This document shows positions 10,864-21,296 of a stretch of DNA of 64,000 bases, piece after piece. The translations under genes and the position numbers were made by a program. The notes beneath the pieces are model-generated. The model did not search any database. It was not told the origin of the DNA and saw only the letters and a list, made by a program, of their open reading frames with translations. The stretch is from Symbiodinium natans (taxonomy: Eukaryota > Sar > Dinophyceae > Suessiales > Symbiodiniaceae). Location of the stretch: contig CAJNDS010001746.1 in the NCBI GenBank assembly GCA_905221605.1, positions 124,001 through 188,000 on the forward strand. The letters are read 5' to 3'. Positions within the stretch are counted from its first letter, which is position 1. Each line of letters starts with the position of its first letter.

Positions 10864-13800
10864 CTTACATGATTACATGAGCAATGGCGCAATGACCGGA
10901 CTGCACGAACGTGATCGGCTTTACAGCCCTGTGCCTGAACGCAATAGCCGCAGGCGAGACCACTGAGTCCTGGCTCTTTGCTGGGCCCCCACCAGCTGCC
11001 CCCAGAGCATGTAATCGTGTACTCTTCTTCCTGACTCGGGAACACAACCATCACACATGAAGCACACACTGAACAACATGTTCTTTTCGGGTGGACTCTT
11101 GGCATCCCAAGCGTCGAGCTTTCCAGGCAGGGACGGCGTCACAGCCGCGTAGCGGTCCGACCAACAGGAGATGCCCAATTCGGAGCCGGGAGAGAACGTC
11201 TGCGGCAGCGGGCGCTTTCTCTTCCAGGTGCCAGTAGTCTCGGCGTATTGGCATCGAAAGCACTCTTCCACTCCCAAGCCCCCAACCATTTGATCCATAT
11301 CACATTGCTCCATTAAGTCTTTGTGCAGGCACGAAATGGCCTGGCCCCTGTCCGTGTCGGCGTGCAAATAATTTCGTCTAATGGTCGCCCAGCATTTCGA
11401 GGGATCGGCTCTGCGGCAGAGCGTTGTAGAAGGCGCTCTCGCAGCCAACATACCTCTCGATCCTGGTTCTGTGAGCAAGGCCTGGCAACCAGAATAGAGC
11501 CGACACTGCTCGACGGCAGCCGAAAGGCCAGCCCAAAAGAACAAGCACTGCGGCTCCAGCTGGCAGGCAAAGTGGCAGTCTTCATAGGTCGAAGCTGCTT
11601 GGGGCATGATGTACTTGGCAAGCAAGGATGCTTGGTCACAGGTCAATGCGCCGCGTGCAATCTCGATGGCTGATGGTACGTACCTTGCACTCTGCGCATG
11701 GGAAAGTACTCAAAGACCGAGGAACTGCTTCAGCAACCCAAGAGAGAAGACTCTGTGCACCATTGCGTTTAACGTCGTGAGACTCAAGTCTTAAGCTGGT
11801 GGAGAAGAGAAAGAGCAACAGAGCCTACCAGGCAAAGCCCGAGGCACTGGTTTCCACTTCCAGGCGGCACAGATGTGAAGCTCGAGGATGTCACAGGCTT
11901 GTCCTTCCAGCCCTCGGGGAAGCAGTCGCAAGCATGCAGGCCTCGGCTCTCAGATTGTGTCTTCCCGCTGCTGTGTCTCCCTGTGCTTAGAGGGCCGCAG
12001 ACCCCTCTGACTGCTCCCCGAACTTCAAACACCTTGGCGCCACCAAGGAGCTGAAGTCCATGGCAGTCTTCGTGCTGGGATCATCGATCTGCAGAAGTTC
12101 TTCGGGAAGTTCCGGTGCCTCGCAGGATTGCGCCTTTCAGGGGATGCAAAAGGCTTGTGCCCATCTCGCCAACTCAACTCAACCGCAGGAACTGGCAGTG
12201 ACGCTTTCCACTGCTCCTGAAGAATTCCACCCCCAATGAGCGGATGCCGAACTTGACTCGACTTAACAGACGCCCCTTCGGCGCCTGCAGGGTGAGCTCT
12301 AAGCCTGTGGCGCTGTGCTTGAAAGCTTCAGAGAAACGCAGCTGTGATCTACTCGTGCAGTTTCTGACATTTGTGCAGGTAGGAGAGTTGGTGCAGTGGC
12401 TCTTCCGGGTTTTCTTGCATCTGCCTGCAGATGTCATTTGAGGTTCGCCATAGAGGCGCCGACTACTCGCAGCTAGGGCTCAGGGGTTGTACGCGCGAAC
12501 ATTGAGGGTTCCTGCAGGAATGCGTACAGAAACACCTGCGCCCTAGACGTCAGCCCTGAACCGCAGAAGAGCTGACATCCCCCAACATGTTGGACCGCCG
12601 CGTGACCGCTGCCGATGTCTGTCTTGTTGTCCACAATCAGCAGCTTTTGTCTGCCCTTGTGGAAAGTCGCCTGGACAATGCCTGGGCCGGCTAAGATTGA
12701 ATGAGCGATAGACTGTCGACTTTCTAATCCAGGGCCTGTTGTTCTAACAATGCCTCGGCAACAGCTACACACCAGCGTGTGGGCGAGAATGTTAACCTCC
12801 GCCGGCAGCCTTCGATGCCCTGTTTCGACAGGGATCTTCGAATGCATCCGGAAGGCTTCACGCAAGGCTTGGGCGTTTTCGTGGGATTCCCTGAGGCCGG
12901 CGCTCAATCATGCTGTGTCGGAATCTGCTGGAGGGGGGGGGGGGAGGGGGAAGGAGCAGCGATTTCCTTTGAATGAGCGGGGCGAATGAACGGTGAATTC
13001 ACACGCGCACTGTCCATTCTGCAAGGGAGAGAGGCTCACGAATTTAGAAACCAAACCCTGCTACGGAAACGGACCCTGATTCGGAAACGAACGACAGGCA
13101 GAGCAGCAGAGTAGCGGTTTGCAGCCGAAGCGCTGTGAGGCACCTCCGCAGTGAGGCAAGCCAAGTGCTCTCCGAAGAGTTCCATGTACTCGGAGCTGGA
13201 GTTCTCGAAGTCCCAGCTAATGTTGCTCCTAACGACCGTAGGATACCGTAAGGCCCCCCCCAACGGGGCACTCCGGATGCAGAGATGCATGTTGCCTTTC
13301 GCAAGTGCATGTGTCCATGCGCTACAGCGCGAACACACCCTGAAATCTCCTCGTCAAGAATAATCCCCCATTGCACTTCTCGAGAGAGTCGTCGGTCTCC
13401 GGCGCCAGGTAGAACACGTCCTGCCAGGAGAATGGATGCAGATTGATACTGGCTTGCCTTCTGTCGCAGGGAGGTCAGGTTTGCGGGCTACGCCGAAGGC
13501 AACGACAGGATTTCTTGCAAGCACGCCTCCTCTCAAGGATTTGCCAACATCCACGGCACACTAGCACACTTGACACGTTCCCAGCACATCTAATGCACGA
13601 CTGTCCTGGGGAGTCACTGCAGTCTTCTGAAAGATCCAGCTGTTGGAGGGGTCAGCGGCCCTCCAGATCTGGTAAAAGAGCTACACAACTCTGTGCCCAA
13701 CTTACGCATTGCCAACTGAAACAACGCTGTCGTACCCCCCCCCCGTATGTCCTCTCGTACGCCACCGGGCAGAAGACTCCACTATAGAGCCAAGCAGGAT

Positions 13801-15648
13801 CTGAGCCTGTAAGATTCAGGCAAGTGTTCTCCACGCTGCAGTTGGGGATCTTCGTAAACCTTGGGTGCTGTAGGAAGAAGACAAAGTGCACTTCTATGAC
13901 TTCATGAATCCCGGATGTATACCGTCAGGTTAAGCAGGAAGACAAGTCCCGACAGGTCCCAACTGCGATCCTGAAACGCTGAATACTGTCGGCAGTCTTT
14001 GACGGGATGTGGGCCACAGGGAGACAGGAACAAGCACTCCGCTGGTGCTTTCCACGCGTAGGCTGCGCAGCGTACATCTGCGCGGCAGGCTCGACGGCAC
14101 TCACCGGCTCCGAGGGACGACTCCTCGGTATGCAAATTCAAGCATGATGTGTCACATGAATTCACATGATGTGCAGCACGTGGCAGGGTCTCATGTCAGT
14201 CCTGCAGTCCTGCACTGCCCGGCCGTGGAGCTGCGTGTCCTTCCAGCAGGTAAGGTCTTGTAGGTAGACCGTGACCTGACAGCGGCAGACGTGTGTTCTT
14301 GGGCTTCTGTCGTATTTGGTTCCTGTCTGCGTATCATCACAAGCATCCTGGTCGTCCTAGCGTGTCTGCATTAGCACATTGCACCAGGAAATCCCGCCTT
14401 GCCATGGACAGGAACCACCGGCACGCCGACTTGCCACTCCTCTGCACTCTGAATGAAGGAGGCTTCGTAAAAAGGTTCTTTCCCGGTTGTTCGGTACGCA
14501 CCGCAACAGAAAGGAACGGGATCCACGCACCCAATGGTTGCCGAGGCTCGAAAAGACCCATGACCGTGCAGGACACTTCCAGGAGGCCACGATGGCTCTG
14601 CGACTGCAAGTCATCGAAAAGCTGAGATGCATCCTTGGCTCCAGTTTGTTTGAGGCTGCCAAAATTGGCATGGAAGGTTGTGCGCTGTGCAGTCTTGGCA
14701 GCCCCTCCCCCACCCTTAATCCTGCGGCCTACTGACCCCAACAACCCCTAAGCCCAAATCCCCCTGAACCCTACAAGCGCGAACCCCCACTGACACCCTG
14801 GAAGACCTGACGCCCTAAAGGCGAGGGGAGGGGGGGTACCATAAAAACGGGTGCGTAAACGTCCCAGCATCTTGTTCAGGAGACACATCGATCGAACCTG
14901 TCTGCGTGTCCAAACGAAAAAGACTGAAACCAAATGCGGACACCACGCCCGTCAACTCGTCGAAAACAATCTCCACTCCAGGAGCCGTGCAGGATGCAGA
15001 ATACCGGGATGGGGCCACACAGCCTTGCTCGCCGTTGTCATGGCCGTGAGGGTTCATGGCAGGGCCGAAAGTGGTGCCGGGCGCCACAAAAACGCTCTCA
15101 AAGGGGTACGAAATCGACGTCCAGGTCTTAGGAAGCAGGACCGGGATAGCAACAGTGTGCCTTGTTGCGTTGCGAACCTGGCACAGGCCTCCTGGTGCTG
15201 AAGACAAGTAGGGCAGCGTCAAATCCGTGAGGCCGGCGATGCTCGCTTGCGAAGCATCGATGTGGAGGCTGCCGTCACTGGCCAGCTGCCACGGAGATGG
15301 CTTCCCATCGTGGGGTGATTGCACGGGCAAGCAGGCCAGCGTCAAGTCGTTGAGCTTCACTTCTGGGCTCGCAAGAGCCGGAAAACTCTTTTCCCCAGTG
15401 ACGACGAGTGCTGTGTTCTCGTAAACGAGGAAGTTGGAAGCAGTGATGTGCATCCTGGCCGAAGCTTCCAATCCGCCTTGGTCAACGCACCCGCCCCACG
15501 CATGCCTAGCGACGCTGAACAAGAATTCACAGATCCAAGCACAACGTGCTCCGAGGCATGCCGCCGTCGGCATTGTTCGCGAATCTGACTCTCTGAATGT
15601 CGCAGGTGTGGCTATACATGTCCCCAGATCTTGCAAAAGTCGCGGCAT
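9894..15648 (-). CDS. Gene A: multi-exon extracellular protein with PAN/apple-like and ricin-B-like parts
   Basis: Coding-looking minus-strand segments in transcription order: 15540-14830 (beta-rich, with two Ig/He_PIG-like phrases, VEIVFDELTGVVSAF and FRLDTQTGSIDVSP); about 14690-14350; about 14120-13960 (PAN/apple-like Cys pattern); 13840-13740; 13500-13330 (FSWQDVFYLAPETDDSLEKC); 13300-13070; 12850-12490; 12400-12200; 12115-11870 (APELPEELLQIDDPSTKTA); 11750-11690; 11646-11057 (second PAN-like module); 10863-9894 (C-terminal ricin-B-like QxW-type phrases). The Cys-rich and lectin-like parts indicate a secreted or cell-surface adhesin or receptor. No convincing signal peptide is seen at the 5' end, so earlier exons may lie beyond the 16-31.7 kb repeat block (see the 32347-33597 gene). 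The final exon and stop are not fixed. Confidence 0.55.
11057..11646 (-). CDS. Gene A exon: PAN/apple-like module 2
   Basis: Reads TCDQASLLAKYIMPQAAST, then YEDCHFACQLEPQCLFFWAG, AVEQCRLYSGCQALLTEPG and a further Cys-rich stretch (SCLHKDLMEQCDMDQMVGG, VEECFRCQYAETTG). C-x3-C-x5-C-x-F/F-x8-C-x-LYS-C is the PAN/apple hallmark. The 3' border at 11057 (TTCAT|GTGTG) and the next acceptor at 10864 (TAAG|G) join codons to give FMFGAEDGKF in frame, so this intron (11056-10864, 193 nt) is GT-AG. Confidence 0.6.
13902..14165 (-). CDS. Gene A exon: PAN/apple-like module 1
   Basis: The coding core, about 14120-13960, reads SSLGAGECRRACRADVRCAA then YAWKAPAECLFLSPCGPHPV and KDCRQYSAF. The spacing E/C-x3-C-x5-C-x-A-Y/F-x6-C-x-L matches PAN/apple folds, in which paired cysteines hold a hairpin and a helix. 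Upstream of the core the frame contains an in-frame ATG, but that part is probably intron. Confidence 0.5.
   Translation of the reverse strand: MNSCDTSCLNLHTEESSLGAGECRRACRADVRCAAYAWKAPAECLFLSPCGPHPVKDCRQYSAFQDRSWDLSGLVFLLNLTVYIRDS
14815..15648 (-). CDS. Gene A 5' exon: beta-rich module with Ig-like phrases
   Basis: A 277-codon open frame whose coding part is clearest from about 15540 down to about 14850. It reads FLVYENTALVVTGEKSFPAL, then SDGSLHIDASQASIAGLTDL, RYSASCTAPGVEIVFDELTG and FRLDTQTGSIDVSPEQDAG. The repeated pattern of L/V-x-D-x-x-T-G-x-I/V is typical of He_PIG/Ig-like repeats (GLSIDSATGVISG in the family). An ATG exists at 15648, but its first 30 codons look non-coding, so it is probably not the real start. 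Confidence 0.55.
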   Translation of the reverse strand: MPRLLQDLGTCIATPATFRESDSRTMPTAACLGARCAWICEFLFSVARHAWGGCVDQGGLEASARMHITASNFLVYENTALVVTGEKSFPALASPEVKLNDLTLACLPVQSPHDGKPSPWQLASDGSLHIDASQASIAGLTDLTLPYLSSAPGGLCQVRNATRHTVAIPVLLPKTWTSISYPFESVFVAPGTTFGPAMNPHGHDNGEQGCVAPSRYSASCTAPGVEIVFDELTGVVSAFGFSLFRLDTQTGSIDVSPEQDAGTFTHPFLWYPPSPRL

Positions 15649-16029
15649 GTCGTGGCATTGTTCCCTTTTTATAAACGTACCTTTCCTAATTAACAGAACT
15701 ACAACCCCACCATTAAGGTAAGGCCTACAAGCAAGGGAGGATGTTTTTGAATAAGGGATGTGATGTTGAGATAATTAAGGCTGCCGTGTTTTCTCGATTA
15801 AAAGAGGTTGTCGTAAAAATGACGCACAACCGGCATAACGTGGACATCCGAGAGCACATGAATATGTCGCAAGGTTTGCGATGAGAGTTTGCTTTATCGA
15901 GCTAGAAAAATTAGTCTTAGACACCCTTGTAAACTCCGCATCCTAAACCTTTTAAAGCCTTTAATCCCTGCCCCCTATTATTAAACGGGTGCCCCCCCCT
16001 CGCCCCCCCCCCCCCCCCCCCGTGGGTGG

Positions 16030-16058
16030 CTTAAATAGGGTCTATTTGGAAGCTGAGA
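16030..16058 (+). repeat. Left terminal inverted repeat of the block
   Basis: 29 bp beginning CTTAAATAGGGTCTATTTGG. It is the exact reverse complement of 31686-31714. A related but diverged copy of the core (TAAATAGACCCTATTT) occurs at about 29756-29771, and a half copy (AGGGTCTATTTGG) at about 31613-31625. Confidence 0.85.
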
Positions 16059-16914
16059 GTCGTGTTTGGTGTGGTAGATAGAAAGGAAAGGGCATGATAA
16101 AGTAGCGAGAGGAGCTCTTCAATTCCCTTCCTTATCTCCTATGCTCTTTTCCTTCTTTATTGCAACAGGAGAAGACAGGAAAAGGGCTTCCATTCCCCAC
16201 TTGTTCTTCCTTTCTTGTGTTTTTGTCATTTAGAGGGAAACAGGAGAAGAGGAGGGAGAGAGAAGGAGAGGGGAGAGATAACAGGAATCCAATTTCAGTG
16301 GAATAGCAAAGAAAAGAATAGAAGAGAGATGAATAGAGAAGAGGGAGAGACAAAACGAGGCGCTGAGAAGATGGCACTCTTCTTTATCTATCCTATCTCC
16401 CTTATCTCCTTTACCTTCCTAGGCTTTATCATTCAAGTTCTTTTCTTGTGTTTTATCAGTTAAACGGAAACAGAAGGAGAGAAGGGAACGGGAAGTGAGA
16501 GAGGAGAGACAAAAAGGAGGCCATTTTAATTTTCTGGAAGGGTACTGAACAGAAGAGAGGAGACAAGGAACAAGGAGACGGAGGAACACAACAAGGCGCA
16601 AAGAAGATGGCACTCTTCTTTATCTATCATCTCTCCCTTCCTTGTCTCTCCCTTTTCCCTCTATTATTAAAAAGGACAAGACCTCTTCGCAGATAGGTGC
16701 CCTCTCTCTTCTTCAGGAAGCCCCCTTGCCCTTATTTTGCTTGCCTTCTGAAACGACAAGGAAAACAACACATAGAAAGAGAGGAAATGGAATGAACCAA
16801 TAGGCAATGGAGCTCTTCAATTTCTTTCCCTATCTCTTTTCTTCTTTTTTCATTCTTCATTCAACAAGGAAAAGAAGCTTCCTTTTGTGTGTTTTTGAGA
16901 TTTAAAGGAGAACA

Positions 16915-16920
<6 letters not shown>

Positions 16921-16956
<36 letters not shown>
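16921..16956 (+). repeat. (GA)n microsatellite
   Basis: A GAGA tract inside the first purine-rich copy. In the second copy (about 19130-19150) the tract is shorter and interrupted. Confidence 0.9.
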
Positions 16957-16961
<5 letters not shown>

Positions 16962-17204
16962 GAGGAGAGATCAAAAGGAATGCAACTCTAAATGGAAGAG
17001 CAATGAAAAGAATGGAGGAGAAATGAGGACAGGCGAAATGCAAAAATCAGGCAAAGAGAAGATGGTGCTCGTTTTCATCTTTCCTCTGGTTCTTATTTTT
17101 CTCTTCTCTTGTTCATTTCCGTTAGAAAAAACAAAAGGAATAACAATGAACATGTAATCAAACCCAGCTGATGCTCATGATTTTTTCCTTTCTCCCTCTC
17201 TCTC

Positions 17205-18000
17205 TCTCTCTCCATATATGGGCGATGGAACGGGTGTCCTTGTTGGGCCGTTTCCTGCATCTTCAAGTGAGGAACCTAAGTGTTTTCTTTTGTTCGTTTG
17301 AAGACACAGAAAGCGATTAAAAGGGACGTCCATTTTGGATTGGCAGCCAACCTCTCTCTCCCTATATATGGGCGATGGAATGGGTGTCCTTTTTGATCGT
17401 TTTCTGCATCTTCAAGCGAGGAAAAGGGACACCCCACAAGAAAGCACTTAGGGTGTCCCTTTTGCTCGTTTGAAGACACAGCAAGCGATTAAAAGGGACG
17501 CCCATTTTGGATTGGCAGCAAACCCAGCTGATGCTCATGATTTCTCTCTCTCCCCATATATGGGCGATGGAACGGGTGTCCTTCTTGGATCGTTTTCTGC
17601 ATCTTCAAGCGAAGAAAAGGGACACCACAAGAAACACTTAGGGTGTCCCTTTTGCTCGTTTCAAGAAACAGAAAGCGATTAAAAGGGACGCCCATTTTGG
17701 ATCGGCAGCAAACCCAGCCGATGCTCATGATTTATCTCTGTCTATATATGGGCGATGGAACGGGTGTCCTTCTTGGATCGTTTTCTGCATCTTCAAGCGA
17801 AGAAAAGGGACACCACAAGAAAACACTTAGTAAGGGTGCCCCTTTTGCTCGTTTCAAGACACAGAAAGCGATTAAAAGGGACGCCCATTTTGGATCGGCA
17901 GCAAACCCAGCTGATGCTCATGATTTATCTCTGTCTATATATGGGCGATGGAACGGGTGTTCCTGATCGTTTTCTGCATCTTCAAGGGAGAAAGAAGGGC
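17205..18000. repeat. Array of ~190-bp fold-back units (copy 1)
   Basis: About four to five tandem units, each holding CATATATGGGCGATGGAACG, a GGTGTCC...GGGACACC hairpin, the GCTGATGCTCATGATTT anchor and a CT microsatellite. In the unit at 17573-17693 the first 53 bases pair with the last 53 at roughly 75-80 percent, around an ~15-nt loop; the inner 12 bp are perfect (AAAAGGGACACC / GGTGTCCCTTTT). Units differ by substitutions and by CT-tract length. Confidence 0.85.
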
Positions 18001-19394
18001 ACCACCCAAGAAGGAAAAGTAACATCAGATATAGGGAGGGAAATTGAAGAGCTCCTCTCTTTACTTAGTCATTCCCTTTCCTCTCTTCTTATCTGTTGTT
18101 TTCTTCGCTTCAAAAAGCAAAATAAGGGAAAAGAGATTTCCTGAAGAGGAGGGAGGGCACCTATTGAAGAGCTCCTGTCTTTACTTAGTCATTCCCTTTC
18201 CTCTCTTATCCGTTGTTTTATTCGCTTCAAAAAGCAAAATAAGCGAAAAAGAGATTTCCTGAAGAGGAGGGAGGGCACCTATCTGTAAAGAGCAATCGTT
18301 TAGAGGGGAACAGGAGAAGAGGAGCGAGAGAGAAGGACAGAGGAGAGATACAGGGAATCCAATTTCAATAGAACAGCAAAGAAAAGAATAGAAGAGAGAT
18401 GAATAGAGAAGAGGGAGAGACAAAACAAGGCGCAGAGAAGATGGCACTCTTCTTTATCTATCCTATCTCCCTTATCTCTCCCTTCCCTCTTTCTTTTCGA
18501 AATAAGAACAACTAAAGAGGAAGAATTTATGAAAAGGAGAAGAGTAAGGAAAAGAGCAGAAGTAGGCCGAGAAGAGGGACATGATGAAGTACGGCAAGGT
18601 CCAAGCGCAAGGAGTCACCCTCTGCTTTACCTTCCACTGCTTTATCATACAAGTTCCTGTCTTGTGTTTTATCAGTTAAACGGAAACAGAAGGAGAGAAG
18701 GGAAAGGGAAGTGAGAGAGGAGAGACAACAAGGAGGCCATTTTAATTTTCTGGAAGGGTACTGAACAGAAGAGAGGAGACAAGGAACAAGGAGACGGAGG
18801 AACACAACAAGGCGCAAAGAAGATGGCACTCTTCTTTATCTATCATCTCTCCCTTCCTTGTCTCTCTCTTTTCCCTCCATTATTAAAAAGGACAAGACCT
18901 CTTCGCAGATAGGTGCCCTCTCTCCTCTTGAGGAAGCCCCCTTGCCCTTATTTTGCTTGCTTTCTGAAACGACAAGGAAAACAACACATAAAAAGAGAGG
19001 AAATGGAATGAACCAATAGGCAGTGGAGCTCTTCAATTTCTTTCCCTATCTCTTTTCTTCTTTTTTCATTCTTCATTCAACAAGGAAAAGAAACTTCCTT
19101 TTGTGTGTTTTTGAGATTGAAAGGAGAACAAGAGAAGAGAAGGGAGAGAGAAAGGAGAGGAGAGATCAAAAGGAATGCAACTCTAAATGGAAGAGCAATG
19201 AAAAGAATGGAAGAGAAATGAGGACAGGCGAAATGCAAAAGTCAGGCAAAGAGAAGATGGTGCTCGTTTTCATCTTTCCTCTGGTTCTTATTTTTCTCTT
19301 CTCTTGTTCATTTCCGTTAGAAAAAAACAACAGGAATAACAATGAACATGTAAGCAAACCCAGCTGATGCTCATGATTTTTTCCCTTCTCCCTC

Positions 19395-19567
19395 TCTCTC
19401 TCTCTCCATATATGGGCGATGGAACGGGTGTCCTTGTTGGGCCGTTTTCTGGATCTTCAAGTGAGGAACCTAGGTGTTTTCTTTTGTTCGTTTGAAGACA
19501 CAGAAAGCGATTAAAAGGGACGTCCATTTTGGATTGGCAGCCAACCCAGCTGATGCTCATGATTTTT

Positions 19568-19627
<60 letters not shown>

Positions 19628-19807
19628 CCTATATATGGGCGATGGAATGGGTGTCCTTTTTGATCGTTTTCTGCATCTTCAAGCGAGGAAAAGGGACACC
19701 CCACAAGAGCACACTTAGGGTGTCCCTTTTGCTCGTTTGAAGACACAGAAGGCGATTAAAAGGGACGCCCATTTTGGATTGGCAGCCAACCCAGCTGATG
19801 CTCATGA

Positions 19808-19838
<31 letters not shown>

Positions 19839-20275
19839 ATATATGGGCGATGGAACAGGTGTCCTTTTAGATCGTTTTCTGCATCTTCAAGCGAAGAAAA
19901 GGGACACCACAAGGAAACACTTAGGCTGTCCCTTTTGCTCGTTTGAAGACACAGCAAGCGATTAAAAGGGGCGCCCATTTTGGATTGGCAGCAAACCCAG
20001 CTGATGCTCATGATTTATCTCTGTCCCCATATATGGGCGATGGAACGGGTGTCCTTTTTGGATCGTTTTCTGCGTCTTCAAGCGAAGAAAAGGGACACTA
20101 CAAGAAAACACTTAGTAAGGGTGCCCCTTTTGCTCGTTTCAAGACACAGAAGGCGATTAAAAGGGACGCCCATTTTGGATCGGCAGCAAACCCAGCTGAT
20201 GCTCATGATTTATCTCTGTCTATATACGGGCGATGGAACGGGCGCCCTTCCTGATCGTTTTCTGCATCTTCAAGG
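19395..20275. repeat. Array of ~190-bp fold-back units (copy 2)
   Basis: Four to five units of the same family as 17205-18000, part of the 2.2-kb duplication. Unit boundaries are marked by CATATATGGGCGATGGAA at about 19410, 19630, 19840 and 20030, with a diverged TATATACGGGCGATGG at about 20220. A 50-nt pure CT tract expands one spacer at about 19573-19622. Confidence 0.85.
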
Positions 20276-20914
20276 GAGAAAGAAGGGCACCACCCAAGAA
20301 GGAAAAGTAACATCACATATAGGGAGGGAAATTGAAGAGCTCCTCTCTTTACTTAGTCATTCCCTTTCCTCTCTTCTTATCTGTTGTTTTCTTCGCTTCA
20401 AAAAGCAAAATAAGGGAAAAGAGATTTCCTGAAGAGGAGGAGGGCACCTATTGAAGAGCTCCTGTCTTTACTTAGTCATTCCCTTTCCTCTCTTATCCGT
20501 TGTTTTATTCGCTTCAAAAAGCAAAATAAGCGAAAAGAGATTTCCTGACGAGGAGGGAGGGCACCTATCTGTAAAGAGCAATCGTTTAGAGGGGAACAGG
20601 AGAAGAGGAGCGAGAGAGAAGGACAGAGGAGAGATACAGGGAATCCAATTTCAGTGGAATAGCAAAGAAAAGAATAGAAGAGAGATGAATAGAGAAGAGG
20701 GAGAGACAAAACAAGGCGCAGAGAAGATGGCACTCTTCTTTATCTATCCTATCTCCCTTATCTCTCCCTTCCTTCTTTCTTTTCGAAATAAGAACAACTA
20801 AAGAGGAAGAATTTATGAAAAGGAGAAGAGTAAGGAAAAGAGCAGAAGAGATAGGCCGAGAAGAGGGATATGATGAAGTACGGCAAGGTCCACGCGCAAC
20901 GTCTGCCCAGAATT

Positions 20915-21196
20915 AAATAATTTAAATAATTTAAATGCGAAAGGGGCGTTTCGGATTTAAATTATTAAAATTATTTAATTCTGGGAAGGGGGGGGGCCCG
21001 GTCCTGCCCCCCCCCCTTTTCGGATTTAAATTACTTAAATTATTGAAATTATTTAAATTATTTAATTCAGGGGGTGGAATTAAATAATTTAAATAATTTA
21101 AATCCGAAAGGGGCGTTTCGGATTTAAATTATTTAAATTATTTAATTCTGGGAAGGGGGGGGGCCTGGTCGGGCCTGGCCCCCCCCCCCTTTTCGG
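20915..21196. repeat. AT/GC hairpin repeats, left cluster, cut by gap
   Basis: Alternating AATTAAATAATTTAAATAAT and its complement around short GC loops, with poly-G and poly-C runs. It is the same family as 29785-31590. The cluster runs into the N gap, so its true length is unknown. Confidence 0.85.
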
Positions 21197-21296
21197 NNNN
21201 NNNNNNNNNNNNNNNNNNNNNNNNNNNNNNNNNNNNNNNNNNNNNNNNNNNNNNNNNNNNNNNNNNNNNNNNNNNNNNNNNNNNNNNNNNNNNNNN
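21197..21296. other. Assembly gap (100 N)
   Basis: Exactly 100 N, the usual placeholder for a gap of unknown size. It starts inside the hairpin cluster, which is a likely cause of assembly failure. Confidence 0.98.

Larger units (their letters stand above)
16463..20900. repeat. 2.2-kb tandem duplication, purine-rich
   Basis: Two long near-identical copies. The stretch from about 16463 (AACGGAAACAGAAGGAGAG) recurs at about 18678, the AAACCCAGCTGATGCTCATG anchor recurs at 17160 and 19356, and GAGCTCCTCTCTTTACTTAG recurs at 18049 and 20338. Offsets are about 2.20-2.29 kb, the variation coming from microsatellite length. The plus strand is A/G-rich apart from the inner arrays. Frames in it are low-complexity, and I do not treat them as genes. 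Confidence 0.85.

Noticed and set aside
17205..20275. CRISPR-like direct repeats
   Set aside because: Units are ~190 bp with homologous spacers and CT tracts, within eukaryotic repeat DNA. There are no unique spacers and no cas genes.
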